The notes: generated by a model not told the origin, from the sequence alone. Shown: positions 36,057 through 46,708, counted from the first letter of the stretch. The stretch: DNA of 64,000 nt from Pseudomonas sp. MYb118 (GCF_040947875.1 NZ_JBFRXN010000003.1:310001-374000), one strand, 5' to 3'. Numbers and translations are program-made.

Positions 36057-36284
36057 ATGGCCAAGCATTTCCCCGTCAATCCCAGTCACCCCGAACGTAT
36101 TTGCTGGGGGTGTGACCGGTATTGTCCGGCGAAGTCACTGGCCTGCGGCAACGGCGCCGACCGTACGATGCACCCGGTGGAGATGTTCGGCGAGGATTGG
36201 GCCGAACCCAATGACTGGGGGATCGACGCGGTGATTGCAACGGACGCCGGCGTCGAACCGGCCAAGGATGATTCGACGGCCTGA
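36057..36284 (+). CDS. DUF3079 family protein
   Basis: A 75-residue protein with HPERICWGCDRYCPAKSLACGNG, the four-Cys core of DUF3079, followed by a short acidic tail. The Cys spacing suggests a small metal site. The function is unknown. A terminator follows 37 nt after the stop, so it is a single-gene unit. Confidence 0.85.
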   Translation: MAKHFPVNPSHPERICWGCDRYCPAKSLACGNGADRTMHPVEMFGEDWAEPNDWGIDAVIATDAGVEPAKDDSTA

Positions 36285-36320
36285 GTCGTCAGTAAAAAAT
36301 TGAACTATTTCAATGAGTAA

Positions 36321-36346
36321 ATGCCGCTATTTGAGCGGCATTTTTT
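36321..36346 (+). terminator. Rho-independent terminator after the DUF3079 gene
   Basis: ATGCCGCT (36321-36328) pairs with AGCGGCAT (36334-36341) around a 5-nt loop, followed by a T run to 36346. Confidence 0.85.
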
Positions 36347-36527
36347 ATGCCTGTACATTGGCGGATGGCTATCGGACGAAGCGTTGGTTTGTTCGACATT
36401 GGCGATGCATTTGTACAAGTTTACGCGCATGCTTGAGTTACACTGCCGCAAACACTCGCGTCAGACGCCTTCCAGTGGCGCCGCGGGTCATTTTTACACC
36501 CGATGAAGATCAGCAGAGGGACCAGCG

Positions 36528-37916
36528 TTGAATCAGCTTAAACGTCTTGAAAGTGGAATCGACGGCCTCGATACCCTGTTGAAGGGAGGCCTGATTGCCG
36601 GCGCGTCCTACATCATTCAAGGACGGCCAGGCTCGGGCAAGACCATCCTGGCGAATCAGATTGGTTTCAACCATATCCAGCGCGGCGGGCGCGTGCTGTT
36701 CGCGACCCTGCTGGCGGAGCCGCATGATCGGCTCTTTCAGTTCCTTTCGACCTTGAGCTTCTTCGACGAGGCCCAGGTCAACCAGAACATCCAGTTCGTC
36801 AGCGCCTTCGACACCCTGGAAAACGACGGGCTGGACGCGGTGGTCAAGCTATTGCGCCGCGAGATCAGCCGACAGAAATCCAGCCTGCTGATTCTGGACG
36901 GGCTGCTCAACGCGCGCTCCAAGGCCGAGTCGCCGCTGGATACCAAGCAATTCATTTCCGAGTTGCAGGGCCATGCGGCGTTTGCCGGTTGCACCGTGCT
37001 GTTCCTGACCAGCTCGCAGCTCGATGACGGCAGCCCCGAACACACGATGGTGGACGGCGTCATCGAGATGGGCGAAGAGTCGGTGGCCTTGAAGACGGTG
37101 CGCCGCATCAGGCTGCGCAAGACCCGCGGCAGTGGCGCCATTGCCGGCCCGCACGAATTCGAAATCACCGAAAACGGCATCACCGTGTATCCGCGTATCG
37201 AAAGCCTGCTCACGGGCCCGGCGCTGGTCGACAGCGGTGATTTCCACCTGATCAGCAGTGGCATCCCCACACTGGATGCGCGGATCGGTGGCGGGTTGGT
37301 GTCTTCTTCGGTGACGCTGATCATGGGGCCGTCGGGCGCGGGCAAAACATCGTTGGGCGCCCAGTTTCTCGCCGGTGCCACACCGGATGCGCCGGGTCTG
37401 TACTTCGGTTTTCACGAGTCGCCTTCACGGCTGCGGATGAAGGCCTTGGCGTTGGGCCATGACCTTGCCGCGCTGGAAAATTCCGGCGCGCTGCACTTGT
37501 CCTGGAACTCGGCGTCGGCAGGTCTGATTGATCGCCTTGCCTACGACCTGCTCTACATCGTCAAGGAGAAAGGCATCAAGCGTGTGTTCATCGACAGCTT
37601 GCTGGCCATGGCCCGTGTTGCCGTCGATCAGAGCCGCGTGCTTGAGATCTTCACGGCGGTCCTGGGCGAGTTGCGCTCGCGGGACGTCACCGTCCTGGCG
37701 ACCTGGGAAATCCAGCATCTGTTCAATGACCGACCGATCATTTCCGCGCCCGAGCTGTCGGGTGTCATGGATAACCTGCTGCTGATCCAGTTCGGTTACA
37801 AAGAGATCGAACTTCAACGCCAGCTCTCCATTCTCAAGGTCAGAGACAACGCTTATGACCCCTCGCTGCTCGAAGTCGTGATGGGCAACGCCGGAATCGA
37901 ATTGAAGAAGGCCTGA
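36528..37916 (+). CDS. KaiC-like double-domain RecA-fold ATPase
   Basis: A 462-residue protein of two tandem KaiC/RadA-type ATPase domains. Walker A motifs are GRPGSGKT (32-39) and GPSGAGKT (about 267-274); each domain has the KaiC-type start GIDGLD / GIPTLDARIGGGL. Full KaiC clock proteins have the same two-domain plan, but no kaiA or kaiB is present; such proteins in non-cyanobacteria act in signalling or stress responses. The start is TTG with GAGGG upstream, since no ATG lies before the first domain. A response regulator gene follows, which suggests a signalling pair. Confidence 0.9.
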   Translation: MNQLKRLESGIDGLDTLLKGGLIAGASYIIQGRPGSGKTILANQIGFNHIQRGGRVLFATLLAEPHDRLFQFLSTLSFFDEAQVNQNIQFVSAFDTLENDGLDAVVKLLRREISRQKSSLLILDGLLNARSKAESPLDTKQFISELQGHAAFAGCTVLFLTSSQLDDGSPEHTMVDGVIEMGEESVALKTVRRIRLRKTRGSGAIAGPHEFEITENGITVYPRIESLLTGPALVDSGDFHLISSGIPTLDARIGGGLVSSSVTLIMGPSGAGKTSLGAQFLAGATPDAPGLYFGFHESPSRLRMKALALGHDLAALENSGALHLSWNSASAGLIDRLAYDLLYIVKEKGIKRVFIDSLLAMARVAVDQSRVLEIFTAVLGELRSRDVTVLATWEIQHLFNDRPIISAPELSGVMDNLLLIQFGYKEIELQRQLSILKVRDNAYDPSLLEVVMGNAGIELKKA

Positions 37917-37998
37917 AAATGCGAATGGCAATGAGTGGGCGGCCAAGGTGTGTATTTCGCTCGAGATGTTCGGGGCCGACCTGGGATATAAGCGAAAT

Positions 37999-38358
37999 AT
38001 GACCACTATCCTGATCGTCGACGACGAATACCTGATCGCAGATATCCTGAGCTTCGCGCTGGAGGACGAAGGCTTCCTGACCGTAACGGCCGGCAGCGCC
38101 TTGAAAGCGCTCGACATCCTCGACCGCGAGCGGCCGGACCTGATCATCACCGACTTCATGATGCCGGGGATGACAGGGCTCGAGTTTGCCGAATCCATCA
38201 AGGCCAAAGATCAGTTCAGCGCCATCCCCATCATGCTCATGAGCGGCGCACAGGCACACCTGGCCAACGAGCGAAGCGACCTGTTCGTCAGCGTGTTCGC
38301 CAAGCCCTTTACGATTGATGCAGTGATTGCCAGCGTCAAGGCGATGCTTGAGCCTTGA
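37999..38358 (+). CDS. Single-domain response regulator
   Basis: A 119-residue CheY-like receiver: acidic pocket VDDE (7-10), phospho-acceptor Asp52 (IITDFMMPG), Ser/Thr position in LMSGA and Lys in FAKPF. There is no output domain. It lies 82 nt after the KaiC-like gene on the same strand. An upstream GTG (37948) is possible; the ATG directly before TILIVDDE is chosen, although its ribosome site is weak. Confidence 0.88.
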   Translation: MTTILIVDDEYLIADILSFALEDEGFLTVTAGSALKALDILDRERPDLIITDFMMPGMTGLEFAESIKAKDQFSAIPIMLMSGAQAHLANERSDLFVSVFAKPFTIDAVIASVKAMLEP

Positions 38359-38378
38359 GTGGCAGGCGGATGAACGCC

Positions 38379-38649
38379 TATCGCGAGCAGGCTCGCTCCC
38401 ACAGATTTGATCTTGATTTTCTGTAGGAGCGAGCTTGCTCGCGATGGACGTCAACGATGACGCGGGCCGTCTGCACTCCCGCGGTGTCTGGACTACCATC
38501 GCGAGCAAGCTCGCTCCTACAGGTAAAACCCAGTCCGCTTATGATCTTCTGTGGGAGCGAGCCTGCTCGCGATAGTCGTCAACGATAACGCTGGCCGTCA
38601 GCATGCCCGCGGTGTTTGGACCACCATCGCGAGCAGGCTCGCTCCCACA
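38379..38649. repeat. REP/BIME cluster between the response regulator and FNT genes
   Basis: Five REPs (about 38379, 38422, 38496, 38550, 38623) alternate in orientation. The two inner spacers share CAACGAT-A-ACGC and CCCGCGGTGT, so they are copies of one composite element. They fill the convergent gap 38359-38655. Confidence 0.88.
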
Positions 38650-38655
38650 GTTATC

Positions 38656-39468
38656 TCAGTAAATCACCCGCTTCGCCGCCGTGCGGATGTGCGTGCTGTA
38701 CAGCGTCAGGCCGGTGAAGGCCAGGCCGCCGACCAGGTTGCCCAGGACCGTGGGGATTTCGTTCCAGATCATGTAGTCCATGATCGAGAAGTTGCCGCCC
38801 ATGATCATCGCGGAGGGGAACAGGAACATGTTCACCACCGAATGCTCGAAGCCCATGAAGAAGAACAGCATGATCGGCATCCACATGGCGATCACCTTGC
38901 CGCTGACCGAGGTGGAGATCATCGCGCCCACCACGCCCATCGAGACCATCCAGTTGCACAGCATGCCGCGCAGGAAAATCGAGATCCAGCCGGCCACGCC
39001 GTAGTGCGCGTAGCCCAGGGTGCGGGCCTCGCCGATGCTGGCGATCTTTTCCCCCACGGCACCCGGTGCGGTGTTGAAGCCGTAGGTGAAGATGAACGCC
39101 ATCATGAACGCAACGGTCAGTGCACCGGCGAAGTTGCCGAGAAACACCAGCCCCCAGTTCTGCAACACCCGGTTGACCGTGACGCCCGGACGCTTGTCCA
39201 GCAGCGCCAGGGGCGTGAGCACGAACACGCCGGTGAGCAGATCGAAACCCATCAGGTAGAGCATGGAAAAGCCCACCGGGAACAACACCGCACCCAGCAG
39301 CGGCGAGCCGGTCTGCACGGCGATGGTGACCGCGAACACCGCCGCCAGGGCGAGGATCGCGCCCGCCATGTAGGCGCGGATCAAGGTGTCACGGGTGGAC
39401 ATGTGGATCTTCGATTCACCGGCATCGACCATTTTGGTGACGAACTCGAACGGCAATAGATAAGACAT
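38656..39468 (-). CDS. Formate/nitrite transporter (FNT) family protein
   Basis: A 270-residue membrane channel with six helices in an aquaporin-like repeat. Typical FNT features are GNFAGAL, the GMLCNWMVSMGV motif, and MFFFMGFEHSVVNMF with the pore His. FNT members carry formate, nitrite or hydrosulphide. It follows cynS by 41 nt in one operon, so it may import nitrite, cyanate or bicarbonate for cyanase; the substrate is not decided by sequence. Confidence 0.9.
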   Translation of the reverse strand: MSYLLPFEFVTKMVDAGESKIHMSTRDTLIRAYMAGAILALAAVFAVTIAVQTGSPLLGAVLFPVGFSMLYLMGFDLLTGVFVLTPLALLDKRPGVTVNRVLQNWGLVFLGNFAGALTVAFMMAFIFTYGFNTAPGAVGEKIASIGEARTLGYAHYGVAGWISIFLRGMLCNWMVSMGVVGAMISTSVSGKVIAMWMPIMLFFFMGFEHSVVNMFLFPSAMIMGGNFSIMDYMIWNEIPTVLGNLVGGLAFTGLTLYSTHIRTAAKRVIY

Positions 39469-39509
39469 TGGTTGATCCCTTTGGCGAGCGTTGCGAGAAG
39501 GTGAAGCCG

Positions 39510-39950
39510 TTACCAGGAGCGGTAAGGCAGGAATTTGCCGTTGAGGGTCACCAGCACGCGGTCGCCCTTGGGGTCTTCGATCTTGTCGACGTGCATGGAG
39601 AAGTCGATGGCGCTCATGATGCCGTCACCGAATTTTTCCTGGATCACGTCTTTCAACGTCGGGCCGTACACGCCCACCAATTCGTACAGGCGATAGATCA
39701 GCGGGTCCTGTGGAATGGCCTGGTCCCAGCCCTTGGTCGGGAACACGGTCATCGCGGCCGCCACCTCGTCGCCCAGCTCCAGCGCCTGGCAGATACGCGC
39801 CGCCACGTCTGCTGGCGCGCTGTTCATGCCGTAGCAGACCGAAGCGACCCATACCGGGGCTTTCTGCGCGGCGTCGGCCAGGGCGTCCCAGCTCAGGTTC
39901 AGACGGGCCTTGGCGGCCATGATGGTGTGATGCATTTCGATTTTGTTCAT
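39510..39950 (-). CDS. cynS: Cyanase (cyanate hydratase)
   Basis: A 146-residue cyanase: N-terminal helical DNA-binding-like domain and C-terminal catalytic domain with Arg87, Glu90 (YRLYELVGVYGP) and Ser113 (GIMSAIDF), the three active-site residues of the decamer. It converts cyanate and bicarbonate to ammonia and CO2. It is first in a cynS-FNT operon under a sigma-54 promoter and is divergent from the probable activator. Confidence 0.96.
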   Translation of the reverse strand: MNKIEMHHTIMAAKARLNLSWDALADAAQKAPVWVASVCYGMNSAPADVAARICQALELGDEVAAAMTVFPTKGWDQAIPQDPLIYRLYELVGVYGPTLKDVIQEKFGDGIMSAIDFSMHVDKIEDPKGDRVLVTLNGKFLPYRSW

Positions 39951-40010
39951 GGGGGGCTCTCATTCATTGGGATTGGAATGGGCAAAAGTGCTTTTTTCTG
40001 ATTACCCCAT

Positions 40011-40026
40011 AGCGAGAGTTGTGCCA
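40011..40026 (-). promoter_or_regulatory. Sigma-54 promoter of cynS-FNT
   Basis: Minus-strand TGGCACAACTCTCGCT has GG and GC with the exact -24/-12 spacing. Transcription would start near 40000, about 50 nt before the cynS ATG. Confidence 0.75.
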
Positions 40027-40100
40027 GTTTTTGTTTTCTCTATAACTTATTGATAGTTAACAGAAATATTCGTCTGTTGATGGATTCTTTGGCTGACGAT

Positions 40101-40146
40101 ATTTCGTAAATTACGAAATTTGGTGAAATAAATAACGAAAGTTCGT
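40101..40146. promoter_or_regulatory. Two inverted repeats, probable enhancer sites for the divergent activator
   Basis: ATTTCGTA-AAT-TACGAAAT (40101-40119) is a perfect dyad, and ACGAA-AG-TTCGT (40135-40146) is a second dyad built from the same ACGAA half-sites. They lie about 110 and 140 bp before the cynS start and just before the activator gene, as expected for sigma-54 enhancers. Confidence 0.65.
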
Positions 40147-40188
40147 ATTTTCTGATCGTTGATTTTTCACCTTGCCGAGTATTCGAAG

Positions 40189-42076
<1,888 letters not shown>

Positions 42077-42081
<5 letters not shown>

Positions 42082-42330
42082 GAGCGAGCTTGCTCGCGAA
42101 AAGACAGCCCAGACACCGAGGCATCCAGACAACCCGCGTCATCGTTAACGCCCATCGCGAGCAAGCCCGCTCCCACAAAGGACAGCGCATCCCCCTGTAG
42201 GAGCGAGCTTGCTCGCGAAAAGGCAGCCCAGACACCGCAGGCATCCAGGCAGCCCGCGTTATCGTTAGCGACCATCGCGAGTAAACTCGCTCCTACAGGG
42301 GGATGCGGTCCTGCTTGCTCGCGATGGTCT
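42077..42330. repeat. Tandem REP array (119-bp unit, two copies)
   Basis: A unit of 119 bp starting TGTAGGAGCGAGCTTGCTCGCGAA, with an inverted REP in its second half, occurs at 42077 and again at 42196 with few differences, followed by a REP fragment to about 42330. The internal spacer contains ATCGTTA-CG and GGCATCCAG like other REP spacers in this window. Confidence 0.88.
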
Positions 42331-42353
42331 TCAACGATAACGCGGTGTCGGCT

Positions 42354-42815
42354 TCAATCTCGCCGTGTACGCCCCTGATAGATGGGGTCCCACTCGACGC
42401 TGTTGGGGCTTGGTGCCGGGACAGGGCCGGAAACATCATCATGGTGGCCGTAGATCTCGGTGTGTCGCCACATTTGGTTCGCTTCAGCGCAGAGGACTAC
42501 ACCAGCGGCGAAGCCTGCAATTTCATCACCACAGGTGGAGATGTAAATGGCCGCGGGGGCATACCCCGGCTGCATATGATGATGCACGATGGCCAGGAAC
42601 TGGTCCGCCGTAATGTTGAGGGTAGGCCCCTCATTCCCGATGGTGGTGTTGGTCCCGTGCGCGACGACGACGATGACCGCACCTGCTGGAATATTCAGGC
42701 TGTGTTGCTGGTTGATCTGATTCCAGGTGTAACGCGCGTTTTCGGGAACCCAGCCGGCACTGAGCGGCGTGCCCACGATGTCATCATCGGTGCTCATTTC
42801 AAAGACGATAATCAT
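42354..42815 (-). CDS. Putative small caspase-fold (CHAT/C80-like) peptidase
   Basis: A 153-residue protein with a strand-plus-motif VIVVVAHGTN (His53-Gly54) and a second strand AAIYISTCGDEIAGF (Cys95-Gly96), 42 residues apart. Strand-HG then strand-xxCG is the catalytic layout of caspase-hemoglobinase-fold peptidases such as CHAT, C80 and DUF4347 domains. Before them lies a short alpha/beta lead, and after them GHHDDVSGPVP. There is no signal peptide. The gene is 42 nt after the helical-protein gene, with AGGA before its ATG, so they form an operon. Peptidase activity is inferred from pattern only. The opposite-strand ORF over this region is rejected. Confidence 0.6.
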   Translation of the reverse strand: MIIVFEMSTDDDIVGTPLSAGWVPENARYTWNQINQQHSLNIPAGAVIVVVAHGTNTTIGNEGPTLNITADQFLAIVHHHMQPGYAPAAIYISTCGDEIAGFAAGVVLCAEANQMWRHTEIYGHHDDVSGPVPAPSPNSVEWDPIYQGRTRRD

Positions 42816-42857
42816 GATTCATTCCTCATGGTTGAGTGTTCACTTCCCTGTGCATGA

Positions 42858-43766
42858 TCAGCGACTGCCTTTCACCGCGTTGTCGAGTTTCGCCTTGATG
42901 CCCGCCACAATCCCATCGCCGTCGAACGAATCCTGCCCCACGGCCTCCAGCGGCTTGACCGTGTTCGTCGGTGCGCTGGCTGCGATGGCCTGGAGCTTGT
43001 CGTCGATGGCTTTGAGGCGTGCGTTCAATGCGTCGCTGATGCCCAGGAACTTGGCCAGCGCCGTGAGGTAGTCGTCTTTGGTCGGGTCCAGTTTGCCCAC
43101 CGCGTCGTCAACCTTGAGCAATTGATTGCGCATCGACTGTTTCTGATTTTCATAGGCCTGCAGGTCGCTCAGCTTGCTCATGGCCTTGCCCTCCTTGATC
43201 GAGAAGCGGACCTCGAACAGGAACAGGTTCTGAATGATGGTTTCGTCGCTGCAGAACTCCTTGCGGTGGTAGGAGTTCTCCACCACGGTAATGAACAGGG
43301 TCATCCCGGGGGCCAGCATCTTTTCATCGCTCTTGACCGAGATGTTGGTCGAGGTAGTCGAGCCGATGCTGGACAAGAGTGCCTGAACGGCGTCGAACGC
43401 GGCGTTGGCGATCAACAGGTCCAGGTTGGACATGGCCGCGATGGCGGCGGTGACCTCGGCTTTTGGCTGCGTGTCCTTCTTCGCACCATCAGGTAACTTG
43501 CCGCCGAAAATCGCCGTGCGACACGAGTCGATCATGGTGTTGATCGACTTCAGCGACCATTCACTGGCCGTGGTCAGGTGTCGGTAGCTGCTGGCAATCA
43601 TCAAGGCGTCATCGCCGTATTTGCTGTAGTGCTCCTTGACTCTGGTGTTCAGGGCCGCCGTTTCTACGGCCATGCTCTTGTCGAGGTCTGCACGCATTTG
43701 GTCAACGTAGGCCTGAAATTTTGCATTCAGCTTCGTTTGTTGTTCGATCGTATTTGACTGTCCCAT
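42858..43766 (-). CDS. Helical protein of unknown family, partner of the caspase-like protein
   Basis: A 302-residue protein not recognised. Residues 1-90 are amphipathic helix (KFQAYVDQMRADLDKS ...), about 98-132 a hydrophobic helical stretch (AAIAAMSNLDLLIANAAFDA), about 138-185 beta-rich (KMLAPGMTLFITVVENS; NLFLFEVRFSI), then charged helices to the end. Helix bundle plus one hydrophobic hairpin plus a small sheet resembles alpha-pore-forming proteins in outline only. It has no signal peptide. ATG at 43766 with GGAG 6 nt upstream is preferred to a TTG at 43778. Lower GC than the flanking transporter genes suggests transfer. Confidence 0.7.
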   Translation of the reverse strand: MGQSNTIEQQTKLNAKFQAYVDQMRADLDKSMAVETAALNTRVKEHYSKYGDDALMIASSYRHLTTASEWSLKSINTMIDSCRTAIFGGKLPDGAKKDTQPKAEVTAAIAAMSNLDLLIANAAFDAVQALLSSIGSTTSTNISVKSDEKMLAPGMTLFITVVENSYHRKEFCSDETIIQNLFLFEVRFSIKEGKAMSKLSDLQAYENQKQSMRNQLLKVDDAVGKLDPTKDDYLTALAKFLGISDALNARLKAIDDKLQAIAASAPTNTVKPLEAVGQDSFDGDGIVAGIKAKLDNAVKGSR

Positions 43767-43784
43767 GTCTAGCTCCAAGTGTGA

Positions 43785-43796
43785 GTTGATATCAAC
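43785..43796. promoter_or_regulatory. Perfect 12-bp palindrome before the helical-protein gene
   Basis: GTTGATATCAAC lies 19 bp before the ATG at 43766, in the leader between the XRE regulator and the two-gene operon. It is a good size for an XRE-dimer operator; binding is inferred. Confidence 0.45.
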
Positions 43797-43939
43797 CTTT
43801 CTTGTGCGCTACTGCCACTTCCGTTTTCCTTGAACGCATCGAAAAAGGTGACAGCCAAAATATCAATCCGCACGCCGTTTGGCTCAACTAATTCGCATTG
43901 AGCGCCGTGCAAGGTTTCGTGCATTCGCTTGCGCAGCGC

Positions 43940-44275
43940 TCAAAGCCGATGGGACTCGATGGCGCCCAGAAACTGCTCCAGGTGCACGATGGCCGCCTCC
44001 GGAAGGCTGGCCAGGGATTTGCGTACGTGTTGGCCCCGCGAAGTCTGGACACTGCGATGCATGTCCATGGTGCCGCGCCCCAGCAGCAACCAGTCGGAAG
44101 ACACATCCAGCAGTTCACACAGGGCGATGGTGTTTTCGACTGTCAACTTGCCGTTCTTGCGCCAGCGGCTGACTGCACTTTCGGTCACGTTCAGCGCAAC
44201 GGCGACGGCGTACAGCTTTGACAGGTTGCGTTGTTCCATGGCTTCACAGATTCGTACTCCAAGTGTCGTTTGCAT
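43940..44275 (-). CDS. XRE-family helix-turn-helix regulator
   Basis: A 111-residue Cro/CI-type protein: HTH at about 8-65 (LSKLYAVAVALNVTESAVSRWRKNGKLT ... IALCELLDVSSDWLLLG) and a C-terminal helix ASLPEAAIVHLEQFLGAI that may dimerise. ATG at 44275 with GGATGG just upstream is chosen; ATG at 44287 is also possible. It is on the same strand as, and 173 bp before, the helical-protein gene, so it probably represses or times that operon. Confidence 0.82.
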   Translation of the reverse strand: MQTTLGVRICEAMEQRNLSKLYAVAVALNVTESAVSRWRKNGKLTVENTIALCELLDVSSDWLLLGRGTMDMHRSVQTSRGQHVRKSLASLPEAAIVHLEQFLGAIESHRL

Positions 44276-44345
44276 ATGTCCATCCATTGAACAGGGGGAA
44301 TTGGATGATTGACTGTATGCAATGAAATACCTGTGAGTGGCGCCC

Positions 44346-45272
44346 TCAAATCCAGGGCGTCAGGACCATTACCGCCAGTGGCAAAGCCACACCTGCCAGT
44401 AAGGTCTGACTGGCGATGATGCCGGCCATCAGCGGTGCGTCTCCGCCCAGTTGACGCGCCATGATGTAGGACGATGAAGCGGTGGGCAGGGCCTGGAACA
44501 CCAGCGCGGCGATGGCGGCCTTGCCGTCCAGCCCGGCGATGCGGCAGGCGACCAGGGTGACCACGGGCATCAGCAGAAACTTGAAGACCGACGAGTAGGC
44601 CACCGGCCGCACCCAACTGCGCATGGCGCCCAGCTCCAGGGCGGCGCCCACGCAGAGCAATCCCAGCGGCAGGGAGGCCATGCCCAACGCCTTGATCGCC
44701 GGTTCGATGCCGACGGGCAGGCCCAGGTGCAACGCTTGCAGCAGGATCCCGCCAAAGCAGGCCAGCACCAGCGGATTGAGGGCCAGTTGCCGGGCCACCT
44801 TGGCCGCCGACATCCTGCCGCCCGCGCCATATCGGGCGAACACCAGCACACACAGAATGTTCACGGTCGGCACGATCGCCGCGTTGGCCACGGCCGCCAG
44901 CGCGATGCCCTGGGCGCCGAACAGACCGGCCACCGCAGAGACGCCGACGTAATTGTTGAAGCGCACACCGCCCTGGAACACCGAGGTGAACGCCGGGTCA
45001 TCGGCACCGAGAAACCGGCGCGCACCGAGCAGCAGCGCGGCCACGGTCAGTGTCGAAAATACCAGCGCGGTGATCATGCCCTGTACGGGAACGTTATCCA
45101 GTTTGGCGGTGGACAGACCGTGCAGGAACAGCGCCGGCAGCAGTACGTAATACCCCAGGCGCTCGGCCTGCGCCCAGAAGCTGTCGGCCAGAAACTGACT
45201 GTGCCGCAGCCATGCCCCCAGGGCGATGAGCACGGCGATGGGCACCAGGGCGAGTAACAGCTCGGCAATCAT
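44346..45272 (-). CDS. AEC family transporter
   Basis: A 308-residue inner-membrane protein with about ten helices in two halves (VPIAVLIALGAWLR start; GGVRFNNYVGVSAVAGLFG in the middle; QALPTASSSYIMARQLGGD late), the auxin-efflux-carrier type. Bacterial members export or import small carboxylates; the substrate here is unknown. GGAGG 7 nt before ATG 45272. A LysR gene lies upstream on the same strand. Confidence 0.88.
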   Translation of the reverse strand: MIAELLLALVPIAVLIALGAWLRHSQFLADSFWAQAERLGYYVLLPALFLHGLSTAKLDNVPVQGMITALVFSTLTVAALLLGARRFLGADDPAFTSVFQGGVRFNNYVGVSAVAGLFGAQGIALAAVANAAIVPTVNILCVLVFARYGAGGRMSAAKVARQLALNPLVLACFGGILLQALHLGLPVGIEPAIKALGMASLPLGLLCVGAALELGAMRSWVRPVAYSSVFKFLLMPVVTLVACRIAGLDGKAAIAALVFQALPTASSSYIMARQLGGDAPLMAGIIASQTLLAGVALPLAVMVLTPWI

Positions 45273-45449
45273 GAGCGCCCCTCCGACAGAGGGGGCGGGC
45301 AATCAATGGATCGACAAAGGTGTGGAGCGAACGTCGGGGTGTGCATGGGACCTGCCATTGGCGTCTGGACAGGTACCACGATAAGAACTGCCAACCAGAA
45401 ATAAAAACGATTAAAAATCCACGGATCAACAAGTATTTCTCATGGGTCG

Positions 45450-46325
45450 TCAGGCCGATGTTTGCTTTTGAATGACATTGGCCAAGGCGGTCGCCAGTCG
45501 CCCGCGCGGGCGATCTTCCCGTTCGAGCAGCACCACGTGGCGCATCCGCTGGGGCGAACCGAACGGGCGGATCTCAAGCTGGTCGAGCTGTTCGAGGTTG
45601 CGGCTCGACAGCGGAACCACCGCCACGCCCAATCCACGGGTGACCATCTGGATAATTGCTTCCTGGCTGTCCAGTTCCATGGTGGTCTGCACGCGCAGGC
45701 GCATGCGCCGCAGGTCACGTTCGATGGTGCGCCCGGCCCAGGCGCGACGGTCAAAACGAATGAAGGGTTGCTGCTCCAGCAATTGCCGGGTGTCCAGGCC
45801 GGCCAGGGCAATGGGCGCAATGATCCAGAACCCTTCTTCGTAAAGCGTCGTGCTCACCAGGCCATAGGGGTGCGGTTTGACCGGCTCGGTGGTGATCGCC
45901 ACGTCGATTTCACCGGCTTCTACCCGAGTGGCCAGGTCGGCGGACATGCCGGAGGCGACGGTGATGCGCAGGTGCGGGTGCTCGACGCCCAGAGTAGCCA
46001 GTGCCTGGGGCAGGATGCTGGTCAGTGCGGTGGGGATCACGCCCAGTTTCAGCCGGCCGCGCAGTTCGTTGTCGCCGCCGATTTCCGAAGCGATGCTGTC
46101 GTACAGGGCGACGATCTCCCGCGCACGTTCGACGGCCACATGCCCGGCATCGGTGAGCACCGGCAGTCGTCGTGAGCGATCGAACAGCGAGGTGTTGAAC
46201 TCTTCTTCCAGGGACTTGATATGCAGGCTGACCGCCGATTGCGTGAGGTGCACGCTCTGGGCAGCCTGGACGAACGAGCCGTGTTGAGCGATGGCCAGCA
46301 GGGTACGAAGCGCGCGTAAGGACAT
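45450..46325 (-). CDS. LysR-family regulator upstream of the AEC transporter
   Basis: A 291-residue LysR protein: N-terminal winged HTH (LRALRTLLAIAQHGSFVQAAQSVHLTQSAVSLHIKSLE pattern) and a periplasmic-binding-fold effector domain. It has the same direction as the AEC gene, 177 bp apart, which makes that gene a reasonable target. The effector is unknown. Confidence 0.9.
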   Translation of the reverse strand: MSLRALRTLLAIAQHGSFVQAAQSVHLTQSAVSLHIKSLEEEFNTSLFDRSRRLPVLTDAGHVAVERAREIVALYDSIASEIGGDNELRGRLKLGVIPTALTSILPQALATLGVEHPHLRITVASGMSADLATRVEAGEIDVAITTEPVKPHPYGLVSTTLYEEGFWIIAPIALAGLDTRQLLEQQPFIRFDRRAWAGRTIERDLRRMRLRVQTTMELDSQEAIIQMVTRGLGVAVVPLSSRNLEQLDQLEIRPFGSPQRMRHVVLLEREDRPRGRLATALANVIQKQTSA

Positions 46326-46507
46326 AGAGGCAGACTTGTCGGCGAAGGGGTGCCGGGGATTGTGTCAGACCCCGGCGGCCACGACGACTGGCAAAGTAGC
46401 GGGCGCTCCTTTCGGCCGAGGCGCGCACCGTTCGTCAAATGTGTGGCACTTGCGTGAGGTTGCCGTTTCTGACGTTTAACCACCGCCCCTTCATACGGAG
46501 AGCCCGC

Positions 46508-46708
46508 ATGGACATCGACGAAAATGCCCCCGGCAACCGATCACAGCAGGAAGTCACTCGCACGACGGACAACGAAACCGGACACGACCCCAAGCGGGAT
46601 AACCCCGAGGTGCCGTTGCCTGCCGACGACGAAGCGCCCATCGAAGAAGACATGAGCGACGTAGAGGCCAACAACTCGGTCTCGAGCGAGCATCCCGAGC
46701 CTCGTTGA
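46508..46708 (+). CDS. Small acidic, probably disordered protein
   Basis: A 66-residue protein rich in Asp, Glu, Asn and Pro with no hydrophobic core (MDIDENAPGN ... PLPADDEAPIEEDMSD). GGAGAG precedes the ATG at 46508. No known domain. Composition is that of a stress-type disordered protein, but no function can be given. Confidence 0.6.
   Translation: MDIDENAPGNRSQQEVTRTTDNETGHDPKRDNPEVPLPADDEAPIEEDMSDVEANNSVSSEHPEPR

Noticed and set aside
42303..42857. 184-residue plus-strand ORF opposite the caspase-like gene
   Set aside because: It begins in a REP, has no ribosome site, and lacks domain features; the minus-strand frame has AGGA, operon spacing and the HG/CG motifs.
46470..46490. TGGCAC before the small acidic gene as a sigma-54 promoter
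   Set aside because: No GC at the -12 position at the required distance.
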